Shown piece by piece: positions 5,720 to 9,839 of a DNA stretch of 9,839 nucleotides. The notes under the pieces are model-generated. The model searched no databases. It was given only the letters and a program-made list of their open reading frames with translations, and was not told where the DNA came from. Both the position numbers and the translations under genes were made by a program. Origin of the DNA: a bacterium. GTDB lineage: Bacteria; Bdellovibrionota; FAC87; UBA2466. Each line of letters starts with the position of its first letter. The stretch's first letter is position 1. The stretch lies in contig JAIEOG010000099.1 of assembly GCA_019750655.1 (NCBI GenBank), positions 1 to 9,839 on the forward strand, read 5' to 3'.

Positions 5720-6430
5720 ATGCAAACCATCCCCTTCCATATGCCCGACCTCGTATCAACAGCCCTGTTTTGCCTGATCGTTGCCGGCATTCTCACTGCG
5801 TGGGTGGTGGCAGCTTACAAAGCCGCAGGAGTGGAAGGGGCTTTCGTCACCAGCACGGCAACAAGCGCCTGGTTAGGCCTCTTAACGCTGCTCACCGTGA
5901 GCGGAATGCTCGAAGCCCTCCCGATGCCCTTTGTGCCTTTATTTATCGGATTGGTCTTGGTGGCCGTGTTGGGCGTTGGGCTTTCGCCTTTTGGGCGCAC
6001 GCTTGCGGCGGCAATCCCCATTGCAGCACTGGTCGGTTTCCAGGCGTTTCGCCTACCGTTGGAGCTCGTGCTGCATAGCTGGGCGGAACAGGGCACGATT
6101 CCCCAAACAATGACCTGGACCGGATCGAACTTCGATATCTTTTCCGGAGTTGTGGCGCTCATCGCAGCCCCATTCGCCGCTAAACATCGCTGGGTGGCTT
6201 GGGGGGCGAACCTCGTCGGAACTGCTCTGCTGCTAAACGTAATCCGGGTCGTCGCTTATTCGTCTCCCCTGCCTTTTGCGTGGGGAGTTGAGCCGCCACT
6301 CGCTTTAGCGATGCACTTACCCTACTCATGGATTGCCCCCGTTTGCGTCGGGGGCGCCTTATTGGGGCATATCCTGTTAACCCGCAAGCTCCTGCAAAAA
6401 GGTGCGCCTATGACTAAGGAGTCTCAGTAG
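5720..6430 (+). CDS. Uncharacterised polytopic inner-membrane protein
   Basis: The 236-residue product is mostly hydrophobic, with about seven membrane segments at roughly 13-34, 47-65, 70-92, 93-109, 138-154, 158-180 and 202-221. The only long hydrophilic loop, about 110-138, holds the most distinctive stretch: GFQAFRLPLELVLHSW (106-121) followed by GTIPQTMTWTGSNFDIFSG (125-143). The charged and polar residues in it (Arg111, Glu115, His119, Asn137, Asp139) look like a conserved active or binding site near the membrane face. I have the impression of a widespread hypothetical family with this FRLPLE...G-x-N-x-D pattern, but cannot name it. The C-terminus (TRKLLQKGAP...) is basic and probably cytoplasmic. 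The start at 5720 has no ribosome site; Met8 (5741) is an alternative, also without one. The gene is monocistronic and its last 17 bp overlap the convergent gene. Confidence 0.82.
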   Translation: MQTIPFHMPDLVSTALFCLIVAGILTAWVVAAYKAAGVEGAFVTSTATSAWLGLLTLLTVSGMLEALPMPFVPLFIGLVLVAVLGVGLSPFGRTLAAAIPIAALVGFQAFRLPLELVLHSWAEQGTIPQTMTWTGSNFDIFSGVVALIAAPFAAKHRWVAWGANLVGTALLLNVIRVVAYSSPLPFAWGVEPPLALAMHLPYSWIAPVCVGGALLGHILLTRKLLQKGAPMTKESQ

Positions 6431-7307
6431 AGGCTGGAATTCGGGAGAGGATGAACTTTACATCTTCATGCTGCGGGTTAGCTACCAACAAACTGTTAAG
6501 GGCTTGTCTCAAGGTTACGGGAAATGGTTTCTCCGTTTGCATTTTGGAGAACTTTTCCAATTCCTCATCACAGCTTTGCTTGTTTGGCGTGTCGTTGCAG
6601 TAAAAAACCACTCGATTGACCTGGTTCATTTCCTCCAGACCAAGACTAAGGAACTGCCCCGATAGCAGCCACAATCCTCCCGCCATCGAAAATACCAAGC
6701 CGAATAGCTTCGCCCAAATAGTGCGCCCCTTTTTCACCAGCCATATCTGGAGAGCCAAAACGAGTGCAATATTGATCATCCCCGCGATCAGCAAGCCTAA
6801 CGCGGCACTGAAGTTGAATCTCAGGCTCGACGGCTTGGCAAAGGGGAGGTCTTCGAAAGTCATTAGCGCCAAGAAAGACAAGAACAGGACAAACGCTACC
6901 AAACCAACAAAGTTCAGAAAAAAGGACCAATCGTACCAGCGCACTTTCTTAGGAACAGAAATACGCTCTTGTCCCAGCGCACGGAAAAGCCCGTTGAGAG
7001 CAACCGCTGCAGCTACATTGCGCCCACCCCGCAAACCTTTCGTAGTGACTTCCTTCGCATCCTGAAAAGAAGGGCTCTTTGAGAAGAAAGCCCGCAGGTG
7101 CAAGGCGCCTTTGAGAACGCGCGCTTCAAAGACCAAGTTTCCCAATCCATTCCGATTGAGAAAGCCGCCCTTTGTTTTGTACAGCCCACCACCTTCGGTT
7201 TTGGCGATCTGCGTGAAGCGGTAGTGTTCCAACCAAGCTGTGACTGTATCAACAGCGTCTTGCGTCGCTGAAACGCTTCGGTGCGTGAAGGTAGGTTTGT
7301 TGGCCAT
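6414..7307 (-). CDS. Uncharacterised three-helix membrane protein, downstream partner of the hybrid kinase
   Basis: This 297-residue protein starts at ATG 7307, 2 nt after the stop of the hybrid kinase, without a clear ribosome site, which suggests translational coupling. Residues 1-122 are soluble and mixed alpha/beta (TAWLEHYRF, then GGLYKTKGGFLNRNG, then strands LVFEARVLKGALHLRAFF, then a helix AAAVALNGLFRALG). Membrane helices are at about 128-150, 168-191 and 198-222. A polar C-terminal tail of about 70 residues follows, with Cys237 and Cys246 and a helical end (TLRQALNSLLVA, EDVKFILSRI). If the N-domain is cytoplasmic, three helices place the tail in the periplasm, where the two cysteines could form a disulfide. 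No family is recognised. Its position suggests a role with the kinase, for example as an accessory sensor or as an output whose gene is co-regulated, but that is inference. Its stop overlaps the convergent membrane-protein gene by 17 bp. Confidence 0.8.
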   Translation of the reverse strand: MANKPTFTHRSVSATQDAVDTVTAWLEHYRFTQIAKTEGGGLYKTKGGFLNRNGLGNLVFEARVLKGALHLRAFFSKSPSFQDAKEVTTKGLRGGRNVAAAVALNGLFRALGQERISVPKKVRWYDWSFFLNFVGLVAFVLFLSFLALMTFEDLPFAKPSSLRFNFSAALGLLIAGMINIALVLALQIWLVKKGRTIWAKLFGLVFSMAGGLWLLSGQFLSLGLEEMNQVNRVVFYCNDTPNKQSCDEELEKFSKMQTEKPFPVTLRQALNSLLVANPQHEDVKFILSRIPASTETP

Positions 7308-7309
7308 GT

Positions 7310-9839
7310 TTATGCTGCCACTTTCGTTTCTGCCTGGCGTCCGAGTGCCAGTTCAATTCCCGACTGGAGCTTAGAGACCGTAATAGGTTTCGAGCAGAAC
7401 GCGTCCATCCCCGACTTCAGGCAAAGCGCTTCATCTTCTCTGGAAGCATTCGCTGTAAGAGCGACAATCATTGTGTAGGCACCGGTCTTACGCTCTCGCT
7501 GGCGGATCACGCGAGTGGCTTCAAAACCATCCATGCCCGGCATCTGGCAGTCCATCAAGACAAGGTCGAATGTTTTCTCCTGCAGCTCACGCAAAGCTTC
7601 GGGGCCACCATCGACGGACACCACCGAATGGCCCAGCTTCTTGAGCATGCGCTCCGCTAAGATCTGGTTCATGCGGTTATCATCCACGACAAGAACCTTC
7701 ATCGGCCGCGTACTCACAGCCGTGTCTTCCTTAGGCTTCGGGGGAGCGTGGCCGTGCTTGAGCGGCAGCGTAAACCAGAACGTCGCACCTTTTCCGAGCT
7801 CGCTCGTCACGCCCATATCGCCGCCCATCAGCTGGACGAGGCTATGTGAAATCGAAAGCCCTAGACCCGTGCCGCCGTACTTGCGCGTCGTAGAAACATC
7901 CGCTTGGGCAAACGGCTGAAAAAGCTTTGCTTGCGATTCAGCGGAGATACCAATTCCGGTGTCGACGACTTCAATCCTAAACTCAGTTTCCCCATCCCCT
8001 TTTTTCTGTTCCCGAGCCTTGAGCGTTACTGAGCCGCTGGCTGTGAACTTAATGGAGTTAGAGAGGAGATTGAGCAACACCTGCCGGAGGCGGCCGGGAT
8101 CCCCTTGGTAGAAACGCGGTGCTGGCATCCCCAGAAGCTCGGTCTTGAGCTCTAGGCCTTTGCGCCGCGCCATAAACTCCATGGTACGGTGAATCTGGCC
8201 GAACGTTTCCACTAAGGAGAAATCGATCTTTTCGAGATCGAGTTTCTTCGCTTCAATCTTAGAAAAATCCAGGATGTCGTTAATCAGAAATAGCAGAGTG
8301 TCCCCGCAAGTGCGGATGGTTTCCGCCAGCTCTTTCTGTTCCGCCTCCAGTGGAGTATCCAGCAGAAGTTCGGAAGTCCCAATCACGCCATTCAAGGGAG
8401 TGCGGATTTCATGAGATAACGTCGCAAAAAACTGGGATTTGGCGTTGGTCGCGACGTCCGCGCGCTCTCGTTCTTCGGTGAGCTTTTTCTCACTCGCCTG
8501 AAGCGCCTGGATCGCCGCTTCCTTTTCCTGGAATGCATTAGCGGTCGCCAGCGTCGAACCTAACAACCCAGCCAAAAGCTGGAGTGTGTTGAGCTCCGTC
8601 GAGCCAAAGGCATCCGGCACCGCGGAGTAAGTCTTCAGCACGCCCACAAGTTTCTGGTTCGTGATGAGCGGAACGACAATCATCGACCGTAATCCGATTT
8701 TGCGGCATGCCGGGCGGTTTACACGGTCATCTGTCTCGGAATCGCGGCAGTACATTACTTGACCGCTGGTGATGCAGCGGCCCGAGAAACTACCTTCGAT
8801 TTTCAGCCGCATCCCCAAAAAGTGCGATGCTGTACCGGAAGCCGCGACATAACAAAGCTCATCGCCGTCGATCATTTCGATCACGGTCCCTGTCATTCCT
8901 GTAAGCTTTTCCGTGCTGCGAAGAATCACACCCATGAGATCTTCTTTTTGCGCCCCCGCTTGTGCGATTTCTACTTGGGTGGTGATGATTCTCTGGAGAC
9001 GCTCTTGCTCCGCCAAGCTCGCATTGCGCATCGATTCGGCGTTCATTTTGTCCTGATCGGCTTTGCGTAAGTCTTTCCCCATTTGCCAAACGAGCCAAAC
9101 AAAACTGGCAGTGTTGATCAACATGCGAACCATGGTCGCGACACTAACGTTCGCGGGCCCATCATGGATTATGAAATCCTCGAGCCAGTTCGCGAGTGGC
9201 AAGACGCAAAGAGCGTAGAAAATAAGGCGCCGAGCCGTGCGGCTCCCGACGGTATCCGTGGAAAGGACTTGGACGATTCCCGAGCGCCGCTGCAGATTCA
9301 AGAGCGCTGCGTTGGTCACGATGAAGAGTGAAGAAGTCACCAGTGCCATCTGGTTGTAGAACGTCGGACCCTGCGAGCTCCCCAGACCGACCAAGTAACC
9401 TGCAAAGGTCTGAAAAGAGACGATCAGCACCACGATTCCCAGCAGCTGGGAGATGCGCAGATAGTCGAAGTTTTCCGAGAGCGAATAAAGAAAAGAAAGA
9501 CTGGTCAGGATAAAACAGATAGCGACTACGGGAGACATGCGCCCCTGGGGATCGAGAAAAAGAAACTCGTCAATGCCGAGATTCAATTGGGTGATGTGCT
9601 GAAATAATGTCGCTGCACCTAGAAACCCTGCAAATAATGCGAAGACGAAGATAATGGCTTTGTCTCGGCCGGTATTGAGAATGCGCGAGTAGCACGCAAG
9701 ACAAATAGCGAACGCCAGGAAGCCCGCGGCGCTGTTTGCCTTCATATGGGCAAACCCAGGAACGATGGACTTCAACGCATGGATGTCGAAGCGCCAGCCT
9801 AAGAGAACGAGAGCGGAGACGGTAAATAGTGCCAGAGCC
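7310..9839 (-). CDS. Hybrid sensor histidine kinase with membrane domain, GAF and receiver; N-terminus outside the window
   Basis: The frame is open to the right edge and encodes another membrane helix (ALALFTVSALVLLGWRF) before the TTG at 9775. That TTG is therefore probably internal, and the gene is 5'-partial. Numbered from the TTG codon, the order is as follows. Membrane segments lie at about 13-32, 41-61, 81-100, 109-130, 142-160, 182-198 and 212-232, with the extra one upstream giving eight visible. A coiled coil spans 233-270. A GAF-like domain spans about 278-415 (GLRSMIVVPL, GVLKTYS), and a second coiled coil 415-447. HisKA has phospho-acceptor His455 in SHEIRTP. HATPase has N-box Asn573, DTGIGI (605-610) and GGTGLGL (634-640). 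The receiver has Asp698/Asp699, phospho-acceptor Asp742, Thr774 and Lys796. All catalytic residues are present, so it should autophosphorylate and pass phosphate to its own receiver. No Hpt domain or separate regulator is visible here, so the final output lies elsewhere. The GAF cysteines (334, 343, 357) might sense redox or a cofactor (speculative). Confidence 0.93.
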   Translation of the reverse strand, partial: ALALFTVSALVLLGWRFDIHALKSIVPGFAHMKANSAAGFLAFAICLACYSRILNTGRDKAIIFVFALFAGFLGAATLFQHITQLNLGIDEFLFLDPQGRMSPVVAICFILTSLSFLYSLSENFDYLRISQLLGIVVLIVSFQTFAGYLVGLGSSQGPTFYNQMALVTSSLFIVTNAALLNLQRRSGIVQVLSTDTVGSRTARRLIFYALCVLPLANWLEDFIIHDGPANVSVATMVRMLINTASFVWLVWQMGKDLRKADQDKMNAESMRNASLAEQERLQRIITTQVEIAQAGAQKEDLMGVILRSTEKLTGMTGTVIEMIDGDELCYVAASGTASHFLGMRLKIEGSFSGRCITSGQVMYCRDSETDDRVNRPACRKIGLRSMIVVPLITNQKLVGVLKTYSAVPDAFGSTELNTLQLLAGLLGSTLATANAFQEKEAAIQALQASEKKLTEERERADVATNAKSQFFATLSHEIRTPLNGVIGTSELLLDTPLEAEQKELAETIRTCGDTLLFLINDILDFSKIEAKKLDLEKIDFSLVETFGQIHRTMEFMARRKGLELKTELLGMPAPRFYQGDPGRLRQVLLNLLSNSIKFTASGSVTLKAREQKKGDGETEFRIEVVDTGIGISAESQAKLFQPFAQADVSTTRKYGGTGLGLSISHSLVQLMGGDMGVTSELGKGATFWFTLPLKHGHAPPKPKEDTAVSTRPMKVLVVDDNRMNQILAERMLKKLGHSVVSVDGGPEALRELQEKTFDLVLMDCQMPGMDGFEATRVIRQRERKTGAYTMIVALTANASREDEALCLKSGMDAFCSKPITVSKLQSGIELALGRQAETKVAA

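Noticed and set aside
5470..6078. Plus-strand open frame bridging the divergent promoter region (202 codons)
   Set aside because: It crosses the start of the 12-Cys gene, the promoter region and the membrane protein gene out of frame; the composition (Arg, His, Gly) is not protein-like.
6335..6355. GCCCCC / GGGGGC inverted repeat with a 9-nt loop
   Set aside because: It lies inside the membrane protein gene with no T-run on either side; it encodes ordinary residues (APVCVGGA), so it is probably chance, although it sits about 60-80 nt beyond the stop of the convergent gene.
1..9839. CRISPR, tRNA/rRNA, transposase, toxin-antitoxin or phage-defence signatures
   Set aside because: No regularly spaced repeats, structural RNA patterns, integrase or transposase motifs, or defence domains were seen on either strand.

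Overview
The window looks like ordinary chromosomal DNA from a Gram-negative bacterium. It is moderately GC-rich, carries Sec signal peptides, a lipid-modifying multidomain enzyme and a large hybrid histidine kinase, and shows no tRNA, rRNA, CRISPR, phage or IS signature. The small Cys-rich exported proteins and the fused acyltransferase-ACP-ligase would fit a predatory or environmental proteobacterium-like lineage such as Bdellovibrionota, but this is a weak guess from gene style, not a placement.

Layout, left to right. (1) Bases 1-3292, plus strand: the 3' part of a three-domain lipid enzyme (acyltransferase, acyl carrier protein, AMP-dependent acyl ligase), coupled through an ATGA overlap to a small protein with a zinc-finger-like Cys/His cluster and a DUF5655-like domain. 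(2) Bases 3301-5631, minus strand: three genes for apparently exported proteins. They are, in transcription order, a 12-Cys protein with a beta-rich C-terminus, an SGNH/GDSL hydrolase, and a 73-residue six-Cys protein. The first two are separated only by TAA-ACC-GTG and lie in the same reading frame. (3) Bases 5632-5719: an 88-bp divergent promoter region with a perfect palindrome and a probable leaderless promoter. (4) Bases 5720-6430, plus strand: an uncharacterised seven-helix membrane protein. (5) Bases 6414-9839, minus strand: a hybrid sensor histidine kinase (N-terminus outside the window) followed after 2 nt by an uncharacterised three-helix membrane protein, whose stop overlaps the end of the membrane gene on the other strand.

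Both edge genes continue past the window. The apparent starts at 63 (GTG) and 9775 (TTG) are internal codons, because the same frames stay open to the edges and encode sensible family sequence.

Functionally, the lipid enzyme probably activates a fatty acid, may load its own ACP and pass the acyl group to a lysolipid. The SGNH hydrolase may release acyl or acetyl groups outside the cytoplasm. The kinase and its partner are likely a separate signalling unit. No link between these groups is shown by the sequence beyond adjacency.
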